From: Pseudoscleropodium purum
Taxonomy: Eukaryota; Streptophyta; Bryopsida; Hypnales; Brachytheciaceae
DNA length: 64,000 nt
Direction of reading: 5' to 3'
NCBI GenBank assembly: GCA_963969395.1
Contig: OZ017796.1
Location: 44,258,243-44,322,242 of the forward strand
A program made the translations under genes and the position numbers. Of this stretch, positions 12,855-24,899 are shown piece by piece. The notes under the pieces are model-generated. The model worked only from the letters and a program-made list of their open reading frames with translations. It was not told where the DNA came from and made no database searches. Position 1 is the first letter of the stretch; the number at the start of each line of letters is the position of its first letter.

Positions 12855-12950
12855 AAGTATGTTTGCACTTGCTGATAAAGAATGTTGTTATTGAAGGTCT
12901 GAGGAATGAATTTAGACCTACTTTTGAACCAAATTCACATTGGAAATATT
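12855..12950. repeat. Direct repeat copy 2 (partner at 10235)
   Basis: Same orientation as the copy at 10235-10330, with shared blocks around 'gttgttattgaaggtct' and 'gaatttagacctac'. It could be the remnant of terminal repeats of an older element or of a segmental duplication. Confidence 0.55.
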
Positions 12951-13049
12951 GCCCCTAATACCAAGTTGCTAATATATCCTTACTTGCAAATGCCAAACAA
13001 GACTATTGGACCATGATCTCTAGAAGTGTATGTGTTGGGTTAAGTATAA

Positions 13050-13560
13050 TTAAGGTGAGTACCCTAAATGCGCCACTAAACCCAAACCATCATTGTCAAT
13101 CATTCTCTGTACATCTCCAAATCAATATGTACATATGTGGAGGAAACAATTTCAAAACTTCCACTAAAAGAAACCTTGCCCAGTATTAACATTTGCATAT
13201 GGTATTCAAATCATCACATTCCTAGGTGCATGTGTTGGAACCTCCTTTCATACTAACAAAAAGAGAAAATCAATGAAAATTTGATGAGTTTAATAGTAGT
13301 AACTAAGGTGGGCACCGTTGAATGCATCATTGACCCTAAATTGCCATCTTCACTCCATGTACATCTCCAAAATCAATTATGTACCCTAAGTATGTAAAAG
13401 AAATTGTCATTTTATAACCAACAAACTCAGTTCCTTCCTAACTTTTGCATACAGTAACCAAATGTCACATTCTTTGCTGTATTGTAACCTCCTTGCAAGT
13501 GCCACCCAAAAAGCCAATGAAAATTTGACCAATCTAATAATACTAAGTACCTAGGCCCAG
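13050..13560. repeat. Tandem repeat of about 250 bp, two units
   Basis: Two consecutive units share the order of blocks 'gtacatctccaaatcaat', 'acttttgcatacagtaacc', 'cctccttgcaagtgcc' and 'aatgaaaatttgaccaat'. Unit 1 starts near 13050 and unit 2 near 13300. A third, dispersed copy lies at 2110-2450. No coding signal is seen. Confidence 0.6.
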
Positions 13561-15815
13561 AAGAAAAGAAAAAGTGGCAGGTGGTTTTGGAGGTACGTTA
13601 CCCACCTTCGGCACAGTAGCCTAAAGTGGCGGGTGGTTTGGGCCGGGTAACCACCCGACTATGGTACCACATTCCTAAATGCTGAGGACATAAAAAAGAC
13701 TGACTAGGAAACAAAGCTCCAGTAGATTTAAGTTTCTGTTGTGCTCTTTTCGGTCTAAGTTAGTATGAAATGAAATGAAACAAAACTGCCTGCCTGCCCT
13801 GGAAGAAGATTGATGCCTTCTGGAGGTTTTGTGCATCCCAAGCGGCCGTTTTGCGTTGGCCCCTGTGCCTGACTTGAGACCGTAGTCTAAAATGGTATGT
13901 GATAGCAAGCACTTGATCTTTGGTGGTCATCCACAATTCAGATGCTTTAATACTTTTTAATGTACTGGCTGGTTCTTGGCCACCAGCCAAATGCATGGCT
14001 TTTGCTGAAAATTTTCCCCAGACTCATGTATTTGGGCTGTTTGGCTACTTTAACATTACATTACATATAAGAAAGAAAAGAAAGAGGAGAAAAGGAGGAA
14101 AAAAAAAAACACCCAGAAAATGTGGATGAAACCATCAAATTCCTTTCAGAAAAATAGTAGGGATTTATTGCCTACATTTGGATGAAAGTGATTGAAACTC
14201 AATGATTCCATGGCTGAACATAGACATACAGTACAGTACAGATGCCCCTTCTGTTCCCCATGCATGCGTTCCAGGGTCCATGTGCCGCGCTCTCTCTAAG
14301 TTTACCAACAAAGAAAAAACCCTAAAAATGAAAAAATAAAAAAAGAGAGAAAAAGAAAAGAAAAGGGGTTGCCGCCCTCCTCGCAGCCCGATCCTCTTCT
14401 GTCTGTCCTCGATGAGCACTTTTATAATATTGATTGGTTAATGAATAGGTTGCTGCCCTGGGTTCCTGAAGCCGAGCCGGGGCTGCTTCTCCATCCTCAA
14501 GAACTGTGACATCATCCGAACACGTCAAATCCTTGTCACCAAGTTTCCAGAACCCAAACCCCAACAATTGGAGCCCGACCAATGTGGCACACCCTGAATG
14601 GGTCTCCGTCGTGGCTTCGTTTGTTTGTCACACATTGCAACTTGTTGTTAATATATTTTAGCGATCGGGCCAGGTTGGGTCGGGTTGGGTTGGGTCAGAC
14701 CCCCCCCCCCCCCCCCTCCCTCTTGCTTTGCTCCCTTCCAGATGGATCAACGCTATGGCCCCTGCGTGTGGTTGAGCGAACACTATTTGCTCATCATCAA
14801 CCAAAAAAAAAAAAGGGGGGGGCCTCGGGAAGGGGGAAGGCCAATCAGCTACTGACAGGCAGAGAGACGCAGGAATTGGGTTGGGTCGGGCCGGCCCCGG
14901 TGAGGGGGTTTATAGATAGATAGATAAAAACTACGAGAACTAAAGCTTAAGTTTACTCCCATATGTAGTTGTTCAGTTGGGACCACTGTGTGATGCTCCC
15001 TGTCCTGGAAAAACAATGGTAGGGGAAATGCCAGGTGGCAGTGAAACGTGGAGCGGAAGGCAACGAAAAGCACTTGCGTGAAAGATAGAAGCACCCACAC
15101 CTGGACAGAGACTTGGAATTGGACACACCCCAGCCCGGGCCCCAAGAAGAAGAAATCGGACCAGTTGGGTTGGTTGGATGAGGGAGGGATTCCTGGGTCA
15201 CCATCATCCACCCAATTTCCCCTCCTCCCACCACCCCCCAGCAACCCTCAGTTGGGATCCCAGGCATTGTTTTCATGAATGGTTGGGAAACTTGGGATCC
15301 ATCCACCTATTGGTCCGTCCGTCCATCCGACCATCCACAACAACAATGAACAACAACACAATGGACGGATGGACGGATGGACGGACCACCGTTTAAGTTT
15401 TCAGTTCAGTTGTTTCCCCACCTTGGGCAGGCTGCTCCTTCCATGGCTTCTTCCTTGCGTTGTACTCTGGTGGTGGTGTTGAATTTTTCTTATGTGATTG
15501 GGTCGTGCAGCATCAAACGGGAGATGATGATATTCGAGAGACACATTGGGTGAATTCAATTACCAGGGGCTCCGTGAAGGTCAGATTCGTGGCGTAAAGT
15601 AAGTGGTTTCTTGTGTGTGTGGGAAAAAAAAACACAGTGACACATGTTGGCTTGTGTTGTGAAGGGTGTGAGGTGACGTGGATCCTTGGGAATGTGACAT
15701 CGAAATTCAATTTCGGCACAAAAGAGCACAAAAGAGTCGAATTAGACAGCTCCGTCTTCACGTACAGTAGTACACAAAATAATGGCACAAAAACTGCTTT
15801 TACTTACTAGAGCAA
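13560..15815. other. GC-richer island with many simple repeats, no gene recognised
   Basis: The region holds a poly-C run (14701-14717), an A-run followed by a G-run (14803-14822), GATA units (14915-14929) and CCAT/GGAC units (15310-15385). ORFs of up to 131 codons occur on both strands but overlap each other, are low-complexity and match nothing I know. Around 13590-13660 there are inverted GGGTGGTT/GTAACCACCC motifs. A promoter or non-coding transcript is possible but unsupported. Confidence 0.4.
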
Positions 15816-15827
15816 TGTTTCATTTGT

Positions 15828-18800
15828 TTAACCCCTAATCAGATCAAAAGTGCACTCATTTGGCAAGATAGTGGTTTTGGACAGCTTGCTACACATGGAA
15901 CTTTTCATTTTTTTTCCTTTGAAAATTTCAAACAATGTGTATGAGGAGTGGCTTTTAAGGCCCGACAATTTTCATAACTTTTGATGACATGGTTAAAAAG
16001 CTATTACATGATATGTCATTTTCATTGCTTGGTAGCCTAGCTCAAAAACTTCTTTAAAAATCACTTTTTTCAAGAAATAAAAATTTAAAATTGATTATAT
16101 ATATAGGGGTGGGAAGACGCTTTGAGTCATTTTATTTGATATAAGACATTAGAGGGGATTTGAGGGCAACAATAGCCCGTTTCAAGCCTATTCAATTCTT
16201 TGTTCCCCATGCAATGAAGAAATAGCCAGTTGTCAAAAAAAATTCAAATAATAATAATAATATTTTTTAAATTTTAAAAAAAATGGATTTTTTTTAATGA
16301 TGTGGCATTCTCTCAACAACATTAAACTACATCGTTGGCAACATTCCGAGTGTTTTCAAGGCTAGGGAACCTACAATCTTGCAAAGACCTCAAAATCTCA
16401 TGTAATAGATGAAAAGCTACAAGGAGTCATAGTTTGCAGGTAAAGTAGGTATGGAGTCTTTGAAAACCATAGCCATCCCCAAACTACAATTTAAAAATCA
16501 CTTTTTTTTATTTATTATTGCTTAAAATACAAGCAAAATATTGTCATTTTTAGAGTAAATTTTTGGGAATGGATCTAAAATGAGGTTCTCTTGATATTGT
16601 GCTTTTTTGAGATTTTTCTATTCTTCAAATCTATGACCTTATTTTTACAAATCTAGTTTTGAACTAGTGTCAATGCAATTTTGACTTGGGCAAACTCTTG
16701 ACACACTTTCATATTTGTAATTTTTGAAAATTAAAAATTGTGTACACTAGTAACACCAAATCCAACCTTGAGATAGGACAACAACTTGATAAGGTATCTC
16801 TACAATTTAGAATGACTTCCATCTAAGCAATAATAAATAAAAAAAGTGATTTTCAATTTGTTTGTCATCCAAAAATTGGATGTTAGAGTGCTTTTGGGTT
16901 AATGCCCAAATGAACTTTACAATTTTACATTCAAAATTTTTCAATATCATCTTCTCTAATATTAAAAAATTTATTTTATTTACCAAATTTCATGAACAAT
17001 AGACTACTTAATAGACTACTTTGTTACTTTGAATTTCATTAATACACTTGGTGATATTTTGAAAAGTTACATAGAAATGTTATAAGTGTGTGATTATACT
17101 TTTTCACATTATGGTAGAACCACCCATTGTCAACCACTTTAGGAATTCCACATATGTTCAAGAGTAGTATAAGGCAATGTAAATTTCCAAGACTTGATTA
17201 GTCCCAACTTTAAAAAAGAGGAAAAACACATTCTATACTTTAGTTGGATATTTGCTCCGACCTTAACCCCTAATTGTCTAATTGACTATATATAGTTGAT
17301 TTAAAATTTCAGGCTCATTTTGGGATGGGTAGTTAAATTCGTATGATTGTTTTAAAAATTGTGGGGTGGAGGTGGGGGGGTAGTTTTTAGAGTTAACTAT
17401 TGAAAACTTTTATTTTTCACTTAAAAAGTTGCACATTTGATTTTTGAGAGGTCCTCAAAGCCATGTATGTCCATTTGTAGTAGTGTAAAACTTGCTAATT
17501 TTACTTCATTTTCCCAACTTTGCCAATTTCACTTGATTTGAGATCTAAAAATTTGTACTAATGCATTTGATTTGAAAATGGTTCCAATGAAAAGAGCTAC
17601 GTGTTTTCATGATTTTCACCATTGAAAATTTAAATATGCAAGTGTTGATTTGGAGTTATTTGCAATTCATACTTATAAAAGAATTTCATTTCAACAATTG
17701 TAAGGTGGATTGTGTAGTAAATTTGATAGGTTTTCATGTAAAATTAAGTTTTTTGAAAGTACATTTTAGTGTGTTAACATAATTTGTAGTTGTTCATGTC
17801 ACCTCCAATTCTATGATAAATTTATGTGCAAATTTTTGAAACATTGTGGAGAGGCATAGTATACTAAAATTAGAAAATGTACATTTCTCTTGTTATAATC
17901 TCACAACTCCTATGCAATTTTTCACTCAAAATTGGTCAACATACTAATAAGCAAGCTCTTTAAACATCTATACAATTAGATTTTGAAAAAAAATAGAATT
18001 TGCTTCATTAAGGTTAACTATAAGCCTATGCTCTTTTTTCATAGTCAAAACACACTTTAAAAGGCTTGGGCATTTAGAGGTTAATTGCAACTATTTTCAG
18101 CCCTATAGATTGGGAATGGGTCCTTGGTTGACAATGGGTGGTTCTACAGTTCTACTATAGCTTTCAATTTTTTTCTACTCTTCAAGATTGTTAAAGCCAT
18201 TATTTTATTTTTTAGAAAAAAAAATAGTTGATAATGACTTTAACATAGAACAAATTAAAGGATTAAAAATTATTTTCTTAATAATTTATTAAATAAATAG
18301 TCACTAATTTAGTCAATTATTTGTAATTATGATAGTAAAATACAGAAAAGTAATACCTTGTTAATCCATTTTGCTTATAAAATGGTCATGAAAACATTCA
18401 AATTCAATTTCAGGTATTAATTTGGATGGATAATTTATACCTTCGAAAAAAAAATGCAGAAAGGATGGAAATTTTTTAGATTTAATGTTTCATACCTTTG
18501 AAAAAAAAATGTAGAAAGGATCTCGCTTTGTGGACTTATACACCACATAAAAATAATTATTTTTCAAAATCCTTTTCAGAGTAGCTATAAGTCTACTAGA
18601 AGACTATTTTTTCCAACTTTCAGCTCAAAATTCGTTTTTTTGGATTAAAAAAAGTGCAAAACCCCCCGAAATCAGCCATTGTGAGAAATTATCGGCGCTG
18701 TTTAAAAATAGTAAATTAATTTTGAAAAATTCTGAAAAATTAAAAAAGGTGTATAATGGTTATGAGCATCTTCCCTGTAAACTTTGAGTATTTTAAAGCT

Positions 18801-19777
18801 AAAACACAAAAGTTATGACCAAAAAACATTTCAAAAACTAGGGTGTGACAAAATGCAACAAATAGTACAAGTGTTTCTTGCATTAACCCATATTATAAGT
18901 GTATGTGTTCTTTATATATATATTAATATATTAGATTTACAATAGATCACCTTGATTATTTAGGAGTTCTAGAAGTTTAGATGTTTTTATTGTATTTGGT
19001 GATGAGGGTCAGTAAAAATCATTTAAAAATTTAGATGTCAATTTCTTTTTTCTATATTATTATTTTTTATGAAAATTTTTTGTATAGAAAAAATAGATCT
19101 TTGTAGTTTCAAACATTTGTAATATGACATTTTCTAATTTTATAAAACATTGAGAAAGTTATGTCAACCTTAATGATTAGGTAGAGTATAAATATTAGTT
19201 AAGCTTATTGAGGACCACAAGGTAGTCTAGATTTTGAAAATTGTAAAGATGTACTATAAAATGTAATTTAGAATAATAATTTAATGATGAACTTTAAGCA
19301 ATGGTTGTAAAACATGATTCATAGGTTAGATCCTTAAGGTTAGATCAACCAATTTACAAATGAATATTTTTCAATAGAGTTTGAAGCCAAAAACTGAAAA
19401 TTCCTTAAAAAAAAGATTGTAGACTGATTATTTCTGATTTTTATAAGAATTCTTTTTGTATAAGATCAAAATATTAAGTCCTAATCATAGTGATTTTTGA
19501 AGATTTTTATTTCACTTTTTTATTCAAGTCATGTTTTAAGGATCTGTTTTTGAATTGAAAAAGTTATTTTTTGAAGCCACACCTACTAGTATCTTTTGAA
19601 TTATAGAATAGCTACAAGGCAAATTCCTCAAAAGCTATACCTTAAAAATATTAAAGAACTAACACAATAATCTTCAAAATAATTGATGGATGAAAAAATG
19701 CATTTTTGTATGTTTGGAATGTATTTGCATTCATCTATATTTCTTGAAATTTGAATGTTTGGTCCTTAAGGGATTAA
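15828..19777. mobile_element. Possible composite TTAA-flanked element with copy F nested inside
   Basis: The left end TTAACCCCTAATCAG and about 250 bases following it resemble the left part of the hairpin element at 29498, including a 'cataacttttgatgacatgg' block. A possible right end is TCCTTAAGGGATTAA at 19763-19777. The span is large and the middle is AT-rich without coding capacity, so this may be several elements next to or inside each other. Confidence 0.35.
17263..18084. mobile_element. Miniature transposon, TTAA-flanked family, copy F
   Basis: The left end is TTAACCCCTAATTG and the right end GCATTTAGAGGTTAA, in inverted orientation with TTAA at both edges. The interior is AT-rich and non-coding. 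It would lie inside the longer composite at 15828-19777. Confidence 0.45.
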
Positions 19778-20309
19778 TTCTCTAGCTTGATTTTATTCAT
19801 CCAAAGACTATCTTTTTTATTCAATTAAATAACTTAATTGGATGGCATAACTCCAAAACTGTTGCAAGTTTTGAGACTAAAAATTGATTTAAAATACTCT
19901 TTTCCAAAACAAGGCTAAAATCTTTATCAATTTTTTTGGATATTGAATTCAATTGTAAGATCTCTTAGTTAACTTGTTTGAGCTATATCCTCCTAAGATT
20001 TTAGAATGAAAATCCCTATTGCTTGCATGATCACAATTCAAACTTCAAAAAGAAAATTTTCCAATTTCATAGTAATTTGAATAACTTTTGTTGGCATAGT
20101 TGCAACACAAAATACCTCATAACTTTCATTTCATTATTGGGAATAGAAAAATTCAAAATTTTATATCTATATATCAATCTATTCAATCAAATATATCAAT
20201 TAATCTTAGAACATGTACTTCTATTTCCCACTTTGAAATAGAAGTAAAATAAAAAATGAATCATTTTTCTTTTATATATTAGAATGACATTGTCATCCTT
20301 GAATTTTTT

Positions 20310-22762
20310 TTTAGTCCATTTGACTCTTATGTGTAAATAGAGTTGTCAATTTGATGTATTTACATTTCCAAGTCAATTAGAATTGTAAAGATTACATAAG
20401 AATTGAAATGGTGAATTTAGAAGATTTAGAAAGGTTGTCAAGTTGATAGGATTTGAAGAAGGGTCAAATGGACTTGCAACTTTTAAAGTTGAAGAGTTGT
20501 CTTCCATTTTTGGGACTATAAATCCAAAGGTCTATTTTCTTTTCCCTTAGTTCATACCGAAGTTGTATGACTCACATTGTACTTATGTTCAAATTGTAAT
20601 TGAATTTACAACTTTCAAAATTGTGAACTGTTTAATTGCTCCTTGTTATGTGAAGTTTGTGGATGGTGGTTCAGTTGTGTCTAAGTTTGAATTGCTAGTG
20701 GAGTGAACTACATGTAATTGTTGTAACACCGTGAAAGTGTTGGTCTAGTTGACTGTAATCAACTTGGAGTAAAAAGTAATTGTCTAGTTGCCTTACAATG
20801 TAACTTGTGTAGTGTGTGAATTTGCTCGTCAAATTGACTATGCGTATAACTTGTATTTGAAGCACTGAATTATTGTCTACTTGGTTGATAAATTGAATGT
20901 GTGACTTTTTCTATGAATGAGAGATGGATTTATTCAAGTAAAGGTTTAGTCTGTATGTGTGCAATATTGGTCTAGTTAATAATAAGTATCTGCAATTGAA
21001 TTCAGTAGTCAAGTCGACTAGTTGAGATAAATGAAATTGAACAATCCAATATCCAAATTGTATGTATGTATGTGAATTCCAAAGAGTAGAACCCAAGTCT
21101 GTCTAATCGACAAAGTGGAAGTTGATAAGTCTCACAAATTGTGTGAGTAGTTTGATCAAGTTGATAAACTTTAAATTTAGTCGACTTGTTTTTGAGTTAA
21201 ATTTCCAAAGTCCATATGTATGAGTGTGTGATCCAATGGCTATGAGTGTGTTGGTGGTCAACTCACAAGGTTGCGAAGCATATGCAAGCTAAGTTTTGAA
21301 TTTGTTGTAAGATGCAAATTAGCGGAATGTTAAAGTCTAGTTGACTAAAATTGATGCACGATTCATAAAGTGGAATAATTACACCTTGAAATAGGAGTCT
21401 ACTGGATTACCATGTTATAGTCATAATGCATGAAGATGGTGTGTGTCAATTGACCAAGTTGTTGATTGTGGGATGAATTCCTATATGTGAATTGCAATAG
21501 TCAAATGGCCTAGTGACTAGAGTTTGTGTTAAGGACCATTTGACAGAAGATTATGTATTAACCATTGATTGTAGGATTGTCAAATTGGTTGTGAAAATTA
21601 ACAAAAGATTTGTGAGTAAGTGTTAAATTAGGAAGGCAATTTAGAATTAGTTGTGTGTCTAAAAGTATTTAGATTATAAAGTCAAATTGACATATTCTTG
21701 TTGTGAATAAGTAAGAGATTTAGGTCAAGTCAATTTGATGGTGTGCTAATATTGTTTGTCAATTATAAGTCAATGTGAATTGGATGCTGAATTGAAATTC
21801 TAAAATTGTTTAATGCATTGTTGTGCAAGTTGAATTGTGTTGAATTCTTTGTCCATATTAATATGTTTGAAGTCTAATTGATAGCCTATGTGTAAGTCTT
21901 TGCATGTTATGTTTATTTGATGGTGTTAGTAATTGATTCCCATAAGAATTTTTAATGCAAATGGTCTAATAGCTCACTGAAGTTAGTAAGTGTCTAATTG
22001 ACCATATCTGTGTGTGTGCAATGTACAATTCAAGTAATTGACAAAGTCTAATTGTTCGAACAAATCTCATTTGAATTTATATTGCTAGATTTAACTACAA
22101 TGTATATAAGAGTCTAATAGCTTTATAGGCATTGGAGAGATTCAATTGGATCAAGTCTAGTTGACATTGGACAATGCTATTGTTATTATGGTCCAGTTGC
22201 AATTGAATTAGCAGATAGAGTAAATTGACGCATTTTAAGTTGTGAAATTAGATCACTTTTGTACATAATAAATTGGTTCCATATTAGTGACAATGTTTGG
22301 AAATTGATAAGATTTGTCTAGTTGCACATAGAGCATGTTAGTAGTTGAGATGTGTCATCAAAAACACCAACAAAGTTTCATTGCTAAGTTTACAGTAAAG
22401 GTCAAGTTGACTATGTAGTTGTTGGTAGGTGGCAAGTCGACTGGGTCATAGGAACTTGGCCTTGTGATGGTCTTAGGTTTAGTTACTTGGTAAGTAAGGC
22501 CAATTGACCCAACTACTAAGGCCAATTAAAGAATCAAAATAAATTGACCTTGAGAAAGATTGAGCATTAGGACTGATGTAAAGACTAAATAAATAACAGG
22601 AAAGAATAAATTTCTTCTTGAATTAGTGTGAGGTAGAAACATAAGAAATATATTATATGAACAAAATTGCTAAAAAAAGTATTAAAAGGTAAAAATCATA
22701 TAGACAAGTGGAATATAATTTAATTGTCTGTAAAATTAAAAGCTTATGATATTGTATAAATA

Positions 22763-22817
<55 letters not shown>

Positions 22818-23090
22818 AGTGGCTAGAGCATGCATAAGCAAATTGACCATGCCTTACAAATTGACTTGGGATTTGACGTGAACTACATACTAGACAAGAC
22901 CGAGACACCATACATTGGGTCTATATTATGGCATTGGTATTTGGATTGAGAAAAATGACATTAGGATCAAACTTTGAGTTTCATTTCTTTAAAACCAATC
23001 AAAAATGTACAAAACGTACAAATAAGTATCAAAAATCAAAAATCAAAAATCAAGTGACCTTAGTCTCACAAACATTAGACAAATTGACCT
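20310..23090. repeat. Field of short near-palindromes of the form GTCwArTTGAC
   Basis: Over 2.7 kb the motif GTC(T/A)A(G/A)TTGAC and one- or two-base variants recur some 30 times in both orientations. Full-length copies are at 20743, 21335 and 22155 (GTCTAGTTGAC), 20828 and 21681 (GTCAAATTGAC), 21992 (GTCTAATTGAC), 22401 (GTCAAGTTGAC), 21008 (GTCAAGTCGAC) and 21101 (GTCTAATCGAC). Near copies lie at 20782 and 22316. The sequence between motifs is not obviously repeated and spacing is irregular. TTGAC is the core of the WRKY W-box, but no gene is adjacent, so any binding role is speculation. Confidence 0.7.
22766..22812. repeat. (TA)n microsatellite
   Basis: About 47 bases of alternating TA. 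Confidence 0.9.
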
Positions 23091-24899
23091 TTCTTTAGGA
23101 ATTACCTCCCTATACTAGTTTTCTTGGATTTTGTAAATAGACAAAAATCTACATTATAGACACAAAACCAAAACTTCACATTATGGTTATGACATGTTTT
23201 AAAAATTCTATGAAAAAATTCAGAAATATTAACTCAATAGAGCCTTTTCTAAATTTTTAAACATTGCAATGTGACTAGCTATTGTCTTCTAGAGATTTGA
23301 ATTGATGTAATTTGTTAAAGCTAGACTAGTAGAAACATAGACAATGTAAACTAGAATAAAGACTCACAAGAAGATTTTGCACAACAAACTTAACTAGAAG
23401 TAGGTTTATTTAGGCATGTTTTTCAAGTATATGTAGCCCATGCTTTTACGTGCTCCTAATAGTTATATACGATAATATAGTAATGATAACATCAAAGATA
23501 TACTTGCAATAATAACATGCGGTGTTTCAATTTCCATAGACCAATTCAAGAAATTTCAACTTATATAATTAAGTTTTATTAAAAATCTAAACAACTTAGA
23601 AAAACAAATTTTAATTGAAGAATATTCTCCAATAATAAGATATTTATACTTCTTATATCCTAAAATGATTGTCCACAATTTTTATAATATTTTTTTGAGC
23701 CAATTTCATTGACCATATTGTGAAAAATATAATTAAGAAAGGTTCCAAATTTTATATCACTAAAATCAATGAAGAACATTGTATGTGTTCATTGCAATCT
23801 AAATAAAAATAGCCACAAGGAAATATATTTTAAACCTATTCAAAAAAACATAATACTCAAAGTGGACAATTATCATTTTGGAACAGAGGGAGTATTTCTT
23901 TTATAGTCTATCTAATATTTTTTGCAAAATTTATATAAATTTTTTTTCTTTCATCCAATTCAATTTTCCTATCTTCCTAATAATTAGAGATTTTATTGTT
24001 TATTATGGTATATTTATCTTCAATTCTTTTCATTTAGATTAAATTCATTATATATTGGAAGACTCATAATTTGTATGTCTATGAATAATATTAAATTATA
24101 ACTAATTCTCATTACTCTACTCAATTTTTGAAATGATGTTTTATTATTTAATATTAAAATCAAATTACATCAGAAGTACTTGATTTTTTTTTGGACTGTG
24201 GTTAGTTTTTTACTCTTTTATTTACCTTCCTACTTTTCATGTATAGAATATTTTGTATAAACAACTCTTTAGATATTCAATGTCCAATAATTAATTATTG
24301 GATAATTGGTATTGTGTGTTATGAATTTTTAGACAATGAAAATCAAAGATGATATGAAAAGGTATATAATGATCTGATCTATCGTATTTATCATTTTTTA
24401 GAATAAAATATATCTTTTCAAATAAAATGAATTGATAAACTATGAACCGGCAACTCAAATATTAGACTTCAATGATTTGTAAAATGTCATATTATACCAA
24501 AAAACTTTGAAAAATTTCAATGTAAAATTCTCTAATTTAGATATTGATATGCTTAATCAAATATTTTATATTAATTACAAAAGAAATTTTGAGTACAATT
24601 TGATACAATTAGTAATTTTTGGAAACTAATAGAAATTCATTTAATTTTTTAACTTTTATAAAATTAGTTAATAGTCCAAATTTTGTTCATTTTTATATTT
24701 ATTTGACAGATTTATTCCAATTTTCAATTAAATGAAATAAGCATGCTACTTGAGGCAATTGGTGTCTTTCACGCTTTGATATAAATTGAATACTTTTCAT
24801 TTCGCATTTCTAAAGAAAAATCTGATCAAGATTTACTTCTTCTTGTAAGTTCATTTTACTTGTAATGGTAGGTGATTTTATGAATAAAAACTGAATTGA
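23091..24899. other. AT-rich DNA upstream of the trihelix-like gene
   Basis: No coding exon or element termini are recognised. The last few hundred bases would contain the promoter of the gene at 24900, but no clear core element can be singled out because the whole stretch is AT-rich. Confidence 0.4.

Noticed and set aside
14582..15306. Overlapping ORFs of 113-131 codons on both strands
   Set aside because: They run through homopolymers and simple repeats, overlap on opposite strands, and have no recognisable domain or splice structure.
20310..23090. The TTGAC motif field as a CRISPR array
   Set aside because: The repeated unit is only 11 bases, varies between copies, spacing is irregular, and the DNA is a plant nuclear region.
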